Origin: Rhizobium sp. Q54
GTDB taxonomy: Bacteria; Bacteroidota; Bacteroidia; Flavobacteriales; Flavobacteriaceae
Length of the DNA stretch: 44,626 bases
Assembly: GCA_943328505.2 (NCBI GenBank)
Contig: CALQAH020000015.1
Coordinates: 1 to 44,626 of the forward strand
Reading direction: 5' to 3'
Part shown: piece by piece, positions 25,794 through 34,364 of the stretch
How positions within the stretch are numbered: position 1 is the first letter of the stretch
How the letters are laid out: every line of letters starts with the position of its first letter
Made by a program: the position numbers and the translations under genes
Notes under the pieces: model-generated
The model's database searches: none
What the model was told of the DNA's origin: nothing
Seen by the model: the letters and a program-made list of their open reading frames with translations, nothing else

Positions 25794-26783
25794 TTAAACT
25801 AATTTATTGGCCACCAAGTATTCCGCAATTTGTACGGTATTAGTAGCGGCACCTTTTCTCAAATTATCGGAAACAATCCACATATTTAAAGAGTTAGGTT
25901 GACTTTCATCCCGACGAATTCTACCCACAAAAACGTCATCTTTACCCTCTGCATACATTGGCATTGGATAAGTATACGTATCATTATTATCTTGAACCAC
26001 AACTCCCGAAGTGTGGTGTAAAATGTTTCGAACTTCATTCACATCAAAATCATTTAAAAATTCTACATTGACCGCTTCACTATGTCCGCCAACAATAGGG
26101 ACACGAACCGCAGTGGCCGTAACAGAAATTGTTTTGTCTCCAATTATTTTTTGAGTTTCACGAACCAATTTCATTTCTTCTTTGGTATAACCATTATCTT
26201 CAAAACTATCACATTGAGGAATAGCATTTCGATGAATAGGATATTTATATGCCATTTCACCTTGAATGCCTGCATATTCATTTTGTAATTGTTGCACTGC
26301 TTTTACGCCAGTTCCTGTAATGGATTGATAGGTAGAAACAATAACGCGTTTGATGTTGTATTTTTTATGTAATGGTGCTAAAACCAAAACCATTTGAATG
26401 GTGGAGCAGTTTGGGTTGGCAATTATCTTGTCTTCTTTTGTCAATAAGGAAGCGTTGATTTCGGGAACCACTAATTTTTTTGTTGGGTCCATTCTCCAGG
26501 CCGAAGAATTATCTATAACCGTAGTTCCTGCAGCAGCAAACTTTGGGGCCCATTCTAAAGAAGTTTCACCACCAGCAGAGAACAGTGCAATATCCGCTTT
26601 CATATCGACTGCGGTTTGCATGCCAACTACTTTATATTTTTTCCCTTTAAATTCAATTTCTTTCCCAACCGATCTTTCTGAAGCGACAGGAATTAACTCG
26701 GTTAAAGGGAAATTTCTTTCCGCTAGCACTTTAAGCATTACTTCTCCAACCATTCCGGTTGCACCAACAACAGCAACTTTCAT
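25794..26783 (-). CDS. asd: Aspartate-semialdehyde dehydrogenase
   Basis: Reduces aspartyl phosphate to aspartate semialdehyde with NADPH, feeding lysine/diaminopimelate, threonine and methionine synthesis. The 329-residue protein has the dinucleotide motif GATGMVG (7-13), the catalytic cysteine Cys126 in NPNCST, and the catalytic His234 in VGGHSEAVN. I chose ATG 26783 because MKVAVVGATG is the normal start. A 12-residue extension from 26819 overlaps a promoter box. It is a single gene with its own terminator. Confidence 0.96.
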   Translation of the reverse strand: MKVAVVGATGMVGEVMLKVLAERNFPLTELIPVASERSVGKEIEFKGKKYKVVGMQTAVDMKADIALFSAGGETSLEWAPKFAAAGTTVIDNSSAWRMDPTKKLVVPEINASLLTKEDKIIANPNCSTIQMVLVLAPLHKKYNIKRVIVSTYQSITGTGVKAVQQLQNEYAGIQGEMAYKYPIHRNAIPQCDSFEDNGYTKEEMKLVRETQKIIGDKTISVTATAVRVPIVGGHSEAVNVEFLNDFDVNEVRNILHHTSGVVVQDNNDTYTYPMPMYAEGKDDVFVGRIRRDESQPNSLNMWIVSDNLRKGAATNTVQIAEYLVANKLV

Positions 26784-26816
26784 ATCTTTATTTTTACAAG
26801 TTATTTTTTTGAAGTA

Positions 26817-26824
26817 CAAAAGTA
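26817..26824 (-). promoter_or_regulatory. Candidate -7 box for asd
   Basis: Minus strand reads TACTTTTG, a match to TAnnTTTG, 33 nt before the asd ATG. No -33 TTG is seen at normal spacing. Confidence 0.4.
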
Positions 26825-26873
26825 TGTAGAAAAAAGAAAATAGAGTAGAGAAGAAAGAAGAAAGATGGTTTAG

Positions 26874-26950
26874 GAGCAGATATAGTTCTCGCTAGCCCCG
26901 ATTGCAGCAAACTACCATGTAGTGCGGAAAGCGGGAGGGATTGTCCGGAA
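26874..26950. repeat. GC-richer structured intergenic element
   Basis: Clearly more GC-rich than its surroundings. TCTCGC (26887-26892) can pair with GCGGGA (26931-26936), enclosing an ACTAC/GTAGT hairpin. The pattern AGCCCCGAT ... GCGGAAAGCGGGA matches, as I recall it, a degenerate intergenic repeat scattered in Flavobacterium genomes. It is not inside any gene; function unknown. Confidence 0.5.
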
Positions 26951-26966
26951 CATTATAAACGTTTTG

Positions 26967-27005
26967 CTTCTAAAAGAAAAACCGCATCAATTAAGAAGCG
27001 GTTTT
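26967..27005 (-). terminator. Terminator of mscL
   Basis: AAAACCGC (26978-26985) pairs with GCGGTTTT (26998-27005), loop 12 nt, then TTTTTCTTTT on the minus strand. It lies 66 nt past the mscL stop. Between them (27006-27050) is another GC-richer stretch of unknown nature. Confidence 0.75.
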
Positions 27006-27071
27006 ATTACGCTGGCGCTCCATACAGTTCGGCTGCGCTTCGAGTTTGTTAGAATATATAATGTAACGGTA

Positions 27072-27473
27072 TTATTTTTTTAACAAATCCCTAATTTGAG
27101 TAAGCAATTCTTCTTGTGATGGACCAGCAGGAGCAGCAGCTTCAACAGGTTTTTTAGTTTTGTTATAGGCTTTTACAACCATAAACATCACAAATCCAAC
27201 AATAACTAAATTAACTACAGTGTTAATCCAAGCACCATATCTTACAGCTACTTCAGCTTTTGCAGCAACGCCTTCGGCAGCAACTACTTCTGGTGTAAGT
27301 ACATATTTGAAATCTGCAAAATCCATACCGCCACTCAATTGACCAACTAATGGCATAACGATATCATTTACAAATCCTGTTACAACGGCACCAACAGCAC
27401 CAGCCATAATCACAGCAACTGCAAACTCAACAACGTTTCCAGTCATAATAAAATTCTTAAATTCTTTGAACAT
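27072..27473 (-). CDS. mscL: Large-conductance mechanosensitive channel MscL
   Basis: Pore protein that opens under membrane tension during osmotic downshock. The 133-residue sequence has the family start FKEFKNFIMTGNVVEFAVAVIMAGAVGAVV (two parts, residues 2-31, TM1), a periplasmic loop (about 48-80), TM2 (about 82-104, NTVVNLVIVGFVMFMVV) and a C-terminal helix EELLTQIRDLLKK. Length and layout are standard. It lies 92 nt after the murF-alr stop on the same strand and has its own terminator. Confidence 0.97.
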   Translation of the reverse strand: MFKEFKNFIMTGNVVEFAVAVIMAGAVGAVVTGFVNDIVMPLVGQLSGGMDFADFKYVLTPEVVAAEGVAAKAEVAVRYGAWINTVVNLVIVGFVMFMVVKAYNKTKKPVEAAAPAGPSQEELLTQIRDLLKK

Positions 27474-27565
27474 GGTATTTAGTTTTAAAGGTTTAGATTA
27501 ATTTTGATAAACGAATTTAGTTAAAATTTTAACATTCGTAAAAAAACAACCCCTAAATTTTTAAT

Positions 27566-30010
27566 TTATTCTCTGTAGAAAACTCTTTTAACACGTTGTG
27601 AAATAGCAGTTAAAATTTCATACGGAATGGTTTTCAGTTCATTAGCGATATGGATAACGGATGGATTTTCGCCAAAAATAATAACAGAATTTCCTTCTTT
27701 ACAATCGATGTTGGTCACATCAACCATCAACATGTCCATACAAATGCTTCCAACAATGGCAGCTTTTTTATCGTTTATGGTTACATAGCCCAATCCATTG
27801 CCCCAACTTCGCCAAATTCCGTCGGCATAACCAATTGGAATGGTAGCAATTTTGGTTTCGTTTTGGGTGATAAATCGTCTTCCATAACCAACACTTTCTC
27901 CTTTTTGAATGGTTCGAATTTGAGAAATTATGGATTTTAAAGTACCCACATTTTCCAATTGTTTTTGTTCGGATTCATCATTAGAAATTCCATAAATCCC
28001 AATTCCTAAGCGAACCATATTGTATTGTGCTTGTGGAAAATTTGAAATTCCAGAAGTGTTCAAAATATGTCGAATAGGATTTATTTTTAAATCAGTCATT
28101 AATTTTGAAGACAGTTTTTCAAACAATTCAATTTGTGCAAAAGCAAATTCTTGGTTTTCTAAATCATCACTTGTTGCCATGTGCGATAAAATGCTTTTTA
28201 CTTTTACATTTACATTTCCAAGTAGAATTGTAATTAATTCCTCTAAATTATGCTCTTCAAAACCCAATCGATGCATTCCGGTATCCAATTTTATATGTAT
28301 TGGAAAATGGTTTAAGTTTTTTTGTTCGGCAATTTTTAAAAAAGCCTTCAATCCTTTTATGGAATAGATTTCGGGTTCTAATTGGTTTTGAATAATAGTC
28401 GAAAAGCTTGTGGTTTCTGGATTTAAAACCATGATTGGAAGTGATATTCCGGCACTTTTTAACGAGATTCCTTCATCGGCAAAAGCCACACCAAGATAAT
28501 CCACTTTATGATGTTCGAGTAATTTTGCTATTTCAAAACCGCCATTTCCATAACCAAAAGCTTTTACCATGACCATTAATTTGGTTTTAGGAGCGAGTTT
28601 TGATTTAAAGAAGTTTAAGTTGTGACTAATGGCATTTAGATTTATTTCTAATACCGTTTCATGTATTTTTTCTTCTAGTGAGGCAACTATTTCTTCAAAA
28701 TGAAAATCCCTTGCGCCTTTTACTAAAATGGTTTCGTTTTCAAAATTTAAACCATCAAAAGCAAACATAAAATCAGAGGTGTTTTTAAAAACAGTACTGT
28801 TTATAAATTTGTTTTTGTAGCCAAAAATAGTTTCCCCAATCCCAATTACTCGATTAATTTTATTAGAAATGATGAGTTGTGAAACCTGAGAATATAATTC
28901 GTCATTGGTCAATCCACTTTGAAAAATATCAGATAAAATGAGGGTTTTCTTTTTGTGCTGTTTTTGATGTTCCAAGAAGTCTAAAGCAATCTTCAACGAT
29001 TGAAAATCAGAACTATAACTGTCATCAATAATGGTACAATTGTTAATGCCATTTTTGACTTTCAACCGCATTTCAACTGGATATAATAATTGCATTCGAG
29101 TTTGAATTACTTTTTGATTGTATCCTAAATAAAGCATCACCATTATACAGTTGATCGCATTTTCAACAGAAGCCTGATCTTGAAAAGGGATAATCACTGG
29201 GAAAGTTTCATCTAGATATGTGATTTGTAATTCGGTGAGCTCATTTATATTTTTTTTAGTAACAAAAACATGAGCATTTTTCATTTCTGAACTCCAGCAA
29301 AACGTTTTTATTTTTGGATTTATAAAAGCTTCGAGCGTTTTATTTTTATTTAAAATCAAAACATTTACAGATGAAAAAAGCTTTAACTTTTCACTAATTT
29401 TTTCACCAACACTACAAAATCCTTCGTCATGAGCAGAGCCAATATTTGTTAAAACACCAATCGTTGGTTGAATGATTTTTTGGAGTTTTGCCATTTCATT
29501 TATTGTGGAAATACCAGCTTCAAAAATTGCTAAATTGTGTTGCTCATTAATGCCTAAAATCGAAAGTGGCACACCAACTTGTGAATTAAAACTTTTTGGA
29601 CTTCGAATAATATTGTAATCTGGACTTAAAAGAAAATTCAACCATTCTTTTATAATGGTTTTCCCATTGCTTCCTGTTATTCCAATTATGGGCAAGTCAA
29701 ATAGATTTCTATAATAAATGGCAATTTTTTGCAAAGCGTCTAAGGTGTTTTCGACTACCAAAAAATTAGCGGTTCCTTTTAAATGTTCAGGAATATGAGT
29801 TACCACAAAATAACGAACACCTTTTTCTATTAATTCTTCAATGTATTTATGACCATCGTGATTGGGTCCAGAAAGCGCAAAAAATAAAGTGTCTGTTCCG
29901 TTTTGCAACGAACGACTATCAATAGAAATAAAATCAATAATTGCAACATCATTGTTGCCAACCCACGTGGCTTTGATGATAGGAATAATATTTCGAAGGG
30001 TTAAGATCAT
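27566..30010 (-). CDS. murF-alr: Bifunctional MurF ligase / alanine racemase
   Basis: Fusion typical of Bacteroidota. The N-terminal half (about 1-450) is UDP-MurNAc-tripeptide:D-Ala-D-Ala ligase, with the ATP loop GITGSNGKT (about 110-118) and an SVENAIN helix. The C-terminal half (about 455-814) is a PLP alanine racemase: MVKAFGYGNGG carries the PLP lysine (near 483) and VGYGRRF the second catalytic Tyr. The usual KANAYG motif reads KAFGYG here. The enzyme makes D-alanine and finishes the UDP-MurNAc-pentapeptide in the cytosol. It begins 6 nt after the tdk stop, so the two are cotranscribed. Confidence 0.95.
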   Translation of the reverse strand: MILTLRNIIPIIKATWVGNNDVAIIDFISIDSRSLQNGTDTLFFALSGPNHDGHKYIEELIEKGVRYFVVTHIPEHLKGTANFLVVENTLDALQKIAIYYRNLFDLPIIGITGSNGKTIIKEWLNFLLSPDYNIIRSPKSFNSQVGVPLSILGINEQHNLAIFEAGISTINEMAKLQKIIQPTIGVLTNIGSAHDEGFCSVGEKISEKLKLFSSVNVLILNKNKTLEAFINPKIKTFCWSSEMKNAHVFVTKKNINELTELQITYLDETFPVIIPFQDQASVENAINCIMVMLYLGYNQKVIQTRMQLLYPVEMRLKVKNGINNCTIIDDSYSSDFQSLKIALDFLEHQKQHKKKTLILSDIFQSGLTNDELYSQVSQLIISNKINRVIGIGETIFGYKNKFINSTVFKNTSDFMFAFDGLNFENETILVKGARDFHFEEIVASLEEKIHETVLEINLNAISHNLNFFKSKLAPKTKLMVMVKAFGYGNGGFEIAKLLEHHKVDYLGVAFADEGISLKSAGISLPIMVLNPETTSFSTIIQNQLEPEIYSIKGLKAFLKIAEQKNLNHFPIHIKLDTGMHRLGFEEHNLEELITILLGNVNVKVKSILSHMATSDDLENQEFAFAQIELFEKLSSKLMTDLKINPIRHILNTSGISNFPQAQYNMVRLGIGIYGISNDESEQKQLENVGTLKSIISQIRTIQKGESVGYGRRFITQNETKIATIPIGYADGIWRSWGNGLGYVTINDKKAAIVGSICMDMLMVDVTNIDCKEGNSVIIFGENPSVIHIANELKTIPYEILTAISQRVKRVFYRE

Positions 30011-30016
30011 TTCGAT

Positions 30017-30640
30017 TTATTGCTTGTCTTTGGATAAATCTTCAACATCTTTAACTATCATATTTTCGCGCATGGCATTAAAATAGGCAGCTCGACTCAA
30101 AGGTTCATATTCTTCAGTTTCACCAAGCATCACCAGTTTATCATTGTCAGTTTTTCTAAAACTGTAATGAGCCAAATTTCCAGTTCGAGTGCAAACGGCA
30201 TGTACTTTGGTTACATATTCGGCAGTTGCCATCAATGCCGGCATGGGTCCAAATGGGTTGCCTTTAAAATCCATATCTAATCCTGCAACAATCACACGAA
30301 TACCGGAATTGGCCAAATCATTACAAACCGAAATAATTTCATCGTCAAAAAATTGCGCTTCGTCAATACCTACCACGTGACAACCTTGAGCCAAAATGCG
30401 AATATTGGCAGCAGCAGGAACTGGAGTGGAACGAATTTCGTTTTTGTTATGGGAAACTACCATTTCTTCATCATAACGAGTATCAACAGATGGTTTGAAA
30501 ATTTCTACTTTTTGCTTGGCAAATTGCGCTCTTTTTAGTCTACGAATCAACTCTTCTGTCTTGCCCGAAAACATCGAACCGCAAATAACTTCAATCCAAC
30601 CAAATTGTTCTTTATGATTTACTGTATTTTCGAGAAACAT
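30017..30640 (-). CDS. tdk: Thymidine kinase (type II)
   Basis: Phosphorylates thymidine for nucleotide salvage. The 207-residue protein has the P-loop [15 protein letters not shown] (about 20-34), the base-binding [10 protein letters not shown] motif with the catalytic Glu, and a lasso region around [22 protein letters not shown]. The zinc-ribbon cysteines of most type II kinases are largely missing: CxxC reads CTRT, and the later CxxC/H pair is [11 protein letters not shown] chose ATG 30640 because [15 protein letters not shown] is a normal start for the family; the longer frame from 30760 crosses a promoter box. murF-alr follows after 6 nt. Confidence 0.93.
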   Translation of the reverse strand: MFLENTVNHKEQFGWIEVICGSMFSGKTEELIRRLKRAQFAKQKVEIFKPSVDTRYDEEMVVSHNKNEIRSTPVPAAANIRILAQGCHVVGIDEAQFFDDEIISVCNDLANSGIRVIVAGLDMDFKGNPFGPMPALMATAEYVTKVHAVCTRTGNLAHYSFRKTDNDKLVMLGETEEYEPLSRAAYFNAMRENMIVKDVEDLSKDKQ

Positions 30641-30730
30641 TTTGTATTTTTCAGCCTTTAAAATGAATAGTTTTTTTTTCTTTGTAACGATGGTAAACCG
30701 ACTTAAAAAATTTCTGTTTTTTTGTCGTTT

Positions 30731-30738
30731 CAAATGTA
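30731..30738 (-). promoter_or_regulatory. Candidate -7 box for tdk
   Basis: Minus strand reads TACATTTG, 90 nt before the tdk ATG. It supports the shorter tdk start. No -33 TTG is clear. Confidence 0.4.
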
Positions 30739-30841
30739 GAAAAATTTTAATTAAGGACACTTCTTCCTTTAGCTAAATAAAAAGGAACCGGAAGAAATTT
30801 ATTAAAAGAACACAAGCAGAAACATTATAATTAGTAAGGTT

Positions 30842-31765
30842 ATGAAAAAAAGATTGGAAGCTGAATTAATAAGCATTGCACACCGAATTTTAAAGCTAAA
30901 AAACAAATCGGAAGTGGATCAATTGTATAAAGAAACACAAAAATTATACGAAACGCTTACGGTTTTGAAGTTTTACGGCGATAATTTTGAAACGGTAAAA
31001 GCTGAAATTCCAGTGGATGTCATGGAAGAAAAATTAACCAATAGTTTTGAGGATGAAGAGGCTATAACTATTGAGTTAGACGTTCCTGCTGTTGCTGAAG
31101 TAAAAGAAGCAATTGTTGAAGAAGAGGAAGAAACCGAAGTAGCAATGAATTATGAAAAGGAAGAAGATGAAATTGAGGAAACAGAAGAAGAAGCTATAGA
31201 GGAGGAGGAAGAAACAGTTGCTGAAATCGAAGAAGTTGAAGATGATATTGTAGAAGAGGAGAAAATAGCAGAAGAGGAGATGGAAGAAACTAATTTCAAA
31301 CCTGCTTTTGAGTTTACTTTAGATAGTGAAGAGGATCAAGATGAAGAAGACGAACCAGAAATTAGTACCGAATCAAAACAAGTAGCCTTTGAGGATTTTT
31401 TAGGAGAAGGGTATGTTGATCCTGTTTTTGTAAAACCCAATGAAGTTTCATCTCCATCCAATTCATTATTTTCAACACAAGAATCAACTTTCGAAACTAA
31501 CCAGCCAAAAATAGTTGCCTTAAACGATTCCATGTCGAAAAGTATTTCAATTGGATTGAACGATAGAGTTGGTTTTGTAAAATTCCTTTTTGCCGATAGC
31601 AACGAAGATTACAACCGCGTTTTATCACAACTAAGCACTTTTGATACTTTTGAAGAAGCCGAAAATTTCATTAATGATATGGTAAAACCCGACTATAATA
31701 ATTGGGATGGTAAAGATGATTATGCTGAACGGTTTATGGAAATCGTTGAGAAAAAATTCATTTAA
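30842..31765 (+). CDS. Acidic conserved protein of unknown function
   Basis: A 307-residue cytosolic protein without signal or membrane span. It has a helical basic start (about 1-55, KKRLEAELISIAHRILKLKNKSEVDQL), a very Glu-rich low-complexity middle (about 75-170), and a conserved-looking C-terminal domain (about 225-307). The last contains SISIGLNDRVGFVKFLFAD and FDTFEEAENFINDMVKPDYNNWDGKDDYAERF. I recall such proteins as common hypotheticals in Flavobacteria but know no function. The layout (two ordered ends joined by an acidic linker) suggests a scaffold or nucleic-acid-mimic protein, which is speculation. It is divergent from tdk and precedes rsmI by 76 nt. Confidence 0.8.
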   Translation: MKKRLEAELISIAHRILKLKNKSEVDQLYKETQKLYETLTVLKFYGDNFETVKAEIPVDVMEEKLTNSFEDEEAITIELDVPAVAEVKEAIVEEEEETEVAMNYEKEEDEIEETEEEAIEEEEETVAEIEEVEDDIVEEEKIAEEEMEETNFKPAFEFTLDSEEDQDEEDEPEISTESKQVAFEDFLGEGYVDPVFVKPNEVSSPSNSLFSTQESTFETNQPKIVALNDSMSKSISIGLNDRVGFVKFLFADSNEDYNRVLSQLSTFDTFEEAENFINDMVKPDYNNWDGKDDYAERFMEIVEKKFI

Positions 31766-31791
31766 AAAAGAACATAAATTGCACAAAATAA

Positions 31792-31827
31792 CACAAATTG
31801 AATTAGTGGGAATTAGGGCAATTCGTG
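31792..31827. repeat. Imperfect inverted repeat before rsmI
   Basis: CACAAATTG (31792-31800) and CAATTCGTG (31819-31827) pair with one mismatch around an 18-nt loop, ending 14 nt before the rsmI ATG. It could be a weak leader hairpin or an intergenic repeat remnant. Confidence 0.35.
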
Positions 31828-31841
31828 TTTAACTTATTTAT

Positions 31842-32558
31842 ATGTCAAAATTATACATTGTTCCCACGCCCATTGGCAATCTTGAAGACATGACTTTCCG
31901 AGCCATTCGCGTTTTGAAAGAAGTGGATTTGATTTTGGCTGAAGACACCAGAACAAGTGGAAAACTCCTCAAACACTTTGACATTGGAACGCACATGTAC
32001 AGTCATCACATGCACAATGAGCACAAGACCATCGAGAATTTAATTTCTAGATTAAAAGCGGGAGAAACCATAGCCTTAATTTCAGACGCCGGAACGCCAG
32101 CCATTTCCGACCCAGGATTTTTGCTAACACGTGCTTGCGTAGAAAATAATATTGAAGTGGAATGTTTGCCAGGCGCAACCGCATTTGTTCCAGCTTTGGT
32201 GAATAGTGGTTTGCCCAATGACAAATTTGTTTTCGAAGGATTTTTGCCCGATAAAAAAGGAAAACAAACGCGCTATTTAGCTTTGGCTGAAGAAACCCGA
32301 ACCATGATTTTATATGTTTCTCCACATAAATTGGTCAAAACATTAGTTGAATTTATTACTTATTTTGGTGCTGACCGACCAATTTGTGTCTCCAGAGAAT
32401 TATCAAAACTGCACGAAGAAAATGTTCGTGGTACTGTTGCTGAGGTTTTGAAACACTTTGAAGCCAAACCTCCAAAAGGGGAAATTGTGGTTGTAGTTGG
32501 CGGAAAGGTTTTAGAACCAAGAAGTAAGAAGAAAGATGCAAGACAATCTGAAGAATAA
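31842..32558 (+). CDS. rsmI: 16S rRNA (cytidine1402-2'-O)-methyltransferase RsmI
   Basis: SAM-dependent enzyme that methylates the ribose of C1402 in the decoding centre. The 238-residue protein shows the tetrapyrrole-methylase-like fold motifs: LYIVPTPIGNLEDMT (3-17), ILAEDTRTSGKLL (32-44), SDAGTPAISDPG (80-91), LPGATAFVPALVNSGLP, and RELSKLHEE (about 186-194). It lacks the extra C-terminal domain of the longer E. coli enzyme. It converges with ade, with only 40 nt between stops and no strong terminator. Confidence 0.96.
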   Translation: MSKLYIVPTPIGNLEDMTFRAIRVLKEVDLILAEDTRTSGKLLKHFDIGTHMYSHHMHNEHKTIENLISRLKAGETIALISDAGTPAISDPGFLLTRACVENNIEVECLPGATAFVPALVNSGLPNDKFVFEGFLPDKKGKQTRYLALAEETRTMILYVSPHKLVKTLVEFITYFGADRPICVSRELSKLHEENVRGTVAEVLKHFEAKPPKGEIVVVVGGKVLEPRSKKKDARQSEE

Positions 32559-32598
32559 AATCTTTTCACTTTTTAATTTCAGCGAAGCTGTCTTTCTA

Positions 32599-34221
32599 CT
32601 AAGATATCTCTATATCCACAAACGAAAACGAATTCCCACTAAACAATCCTTTGTCGGATAATTTCAAATCGGGAATTACCAGCAATGCCATAAACGAAAG
32701 TGTCATAAACGGGGCTTTCAAAGTACTGCCCAGTTCTTTTGCCATTCCATCAATTTCTTGATATAATTTTCCAGTTTCCCAACCGTCTTTATCACTCATG
32801 ATTCCAGCAACGGGTAATGCTAATAATTTTTTATCGGAACCATTCACCGCACAAATTCCACCCGTATTGGCAATTAGTAAATTCACGGCGCTTAAAATTT
32901 CTTCGTCAGAAGTTCCGACAACTACTATATTATGACAATCGTGTGCTACCGAACTCCCAATAGCGCCTCTTTTCAAGCCAAAGTTTTTGATAAAAGCAAT
33001 CGCAGGTTGTGTATTTTCATAGCGATTGACCACCGCCATTTTCAGGATGTCATTTTCAATATCGGAAACGAGTTTTCCATCTACCAATAAAGAGCTATGA
33101 TGAATTTCCTTAGTAATCAATTGTCCTTCTAAAGCCTCAATCACTCTAATTTTTGAAGCTGAACTTGGCAAAGTAAAGTCAGCCAATTCTTTTGATGAAA
33201 TATTAAAATTATTAGGTGTTTCAAAAGGGACATGTTTTACAAAAGATTGTCCATTTTCGGCAATCAATTCACCATTAATATAGGTTTGTTTTACTTTAAA
33301 ATCAATCAAATCTTCTACTACAATAAAATCGGCAGCATCGTTTTCCTGTAACAAACCTACATCCATTTTGTAATGATGCACGGGATTAACACAAGCCACT
33401 TGAAGTATTTTGAAAATGTCCATACCTTTGGCAACCGCTCTTGCGCAATGCAAATTGATGTGACCTAATATCAAATCATCGGGATGTTTATCATCGGAAC
33501 AAAACATCATGTTTTCATAATTATCGGGTAACAAATCTATTAAAGCTTCGAAATTTTTTGCTGCACTTCCTTCCCGAATAATCACTTTCATACCCAACGA
33601 TAATTTTTCTTTGGCTTCATCATAAGTGAAACATTCATGATCGGTCGTTATTCCTGCTGCGATATATTTTTTTATGGATTCGCCTCTTAATCCTGGCGCA
33701 TGACCATCAACAGGTTTCCCGTAATGTTTTGCCCATTCAATTTTCTTCAAAACCTCTTCATCATCAAACAAAACACCTGGATAATTCATCATTTCTGATA
33801 AATAATAAATATCAGGCAGTGCCATTAATTCTTTTATTTGTTCGGAATCAATTACTGCTCCTGCTGTTTCGAAAAAGGTAGCCGGAACACACGATGGAGC
33901 ACCAAAATGAAACTTCAACGGTACTTTTTTACCATTCTCAATCATATAATGCACCCCTTCTTTTCCCAAAACATTGGCTATTTCATGTGGGTCAGAAATG
34001 GTAGCAACTGTTCCGTGTAGCACAGCGATTTTTGCAAATTCCGAAGGAACAAGCATCGAGCTTTCAATGTGAATGTGTGCATCGGTAAATCCGGGAAGTA
34101 TGTAGTTAGTAATTGAGTGTTCTTTCTCAACTATAGAAATAATTTTTCCGTTTTCAACAGTAACTTCTCCAGAATAAATACGTTTGTTTTGGATATCTAC
34201 AATTTGTCCTTGAATTTGCAT
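32599..34221 (-). CDS. ade: Adenine deaminase
   Basis: Amidohydrolase that converts adenine to hypoxanthine and ammonia in purine salvage. The 540-residue protein has the metal-binding [11 protein letters not shown] segment (about 47-57), [12 protein letters not shown], the DGHAPGL loop, DDKHPDDL, and a C-terminal domain with [15 protein letters not shown] chose ATG 34221 because [20 protein letters not shown] is a normal family start; the upstream frame from 34248 adds nine Tyr/Ser-rich residues. Length suits the AdeC/YerA family. It is a single gene facing rsmI. Confidence 0.94.
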   Translation of the reverse strand: MQIQGQIVDIQNKRIYSGEVTVENGKIISIVEKEHSITNYILPGFTDAHIHIESSMLVPSEFAKIAVLHGTVATISDPHEIANVLGKEGVHYMIENGKKVPLKFHFGAPSCVPATFFETAGAVIDSEQIKELMALPDIYYLSEMMNYPGVLFDDEEVLKKIEWAKHYGKPVDGHAPGLRGESIKKYIAAGITTDHECFTYDEAKEKLSLGMKVIIREGSAAKNFEALIDLLPDNYENMMFCSDDKHPDDLILGHINLHCARAVAKGMDIFKILQVACVNPVHHYKMDVGLLQENDAADFIVVEDLIDFKVKQTYINGELIAENGQSFVKHVPFETPNNFNISSKELADFTLPSSASKIRVIEALEGQLITKEIHHSSLLVDGKLVSDIENDILKMAVVNRYENTQPAIAFIKNFGLKRGAIGSSVAHDCHNIVVVGTSDEEILSAVNLLIANTGGICAVNGSDKKLLALPVAGIMSDKDGWETGKLYQEIDGMAKELGSTLKAPFMTLSFMALLVIPDLKLSDKGLFSGNSFSFVDIEIS

Positions 34222-34364
34222 AGTGCTTTGATAATAATAAGACTTCAAAGTAACGAATAATAATTAGAGTATTTCAGAATGAATCTATGGCTTGTTTTTT
34301 AAAATATTTTTCTTACTTTTATCTTTTAAATTTATTATTTAATATTTGAAATCTAATATTTAAA

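Noticed and set aside
30641..30760. Long N-terminal extension of thymidine kinase
   Set aside because: It is Lys/Phe-rich, unlike the family, and includes a TACATTTG promoter box; [12 protein letters not shown] is the usual start.
32559..32598. CAGCGAAGCTG as a terminator between rsmI and ade
   Set aside because: The stem is only 4 bp, too weak to call.
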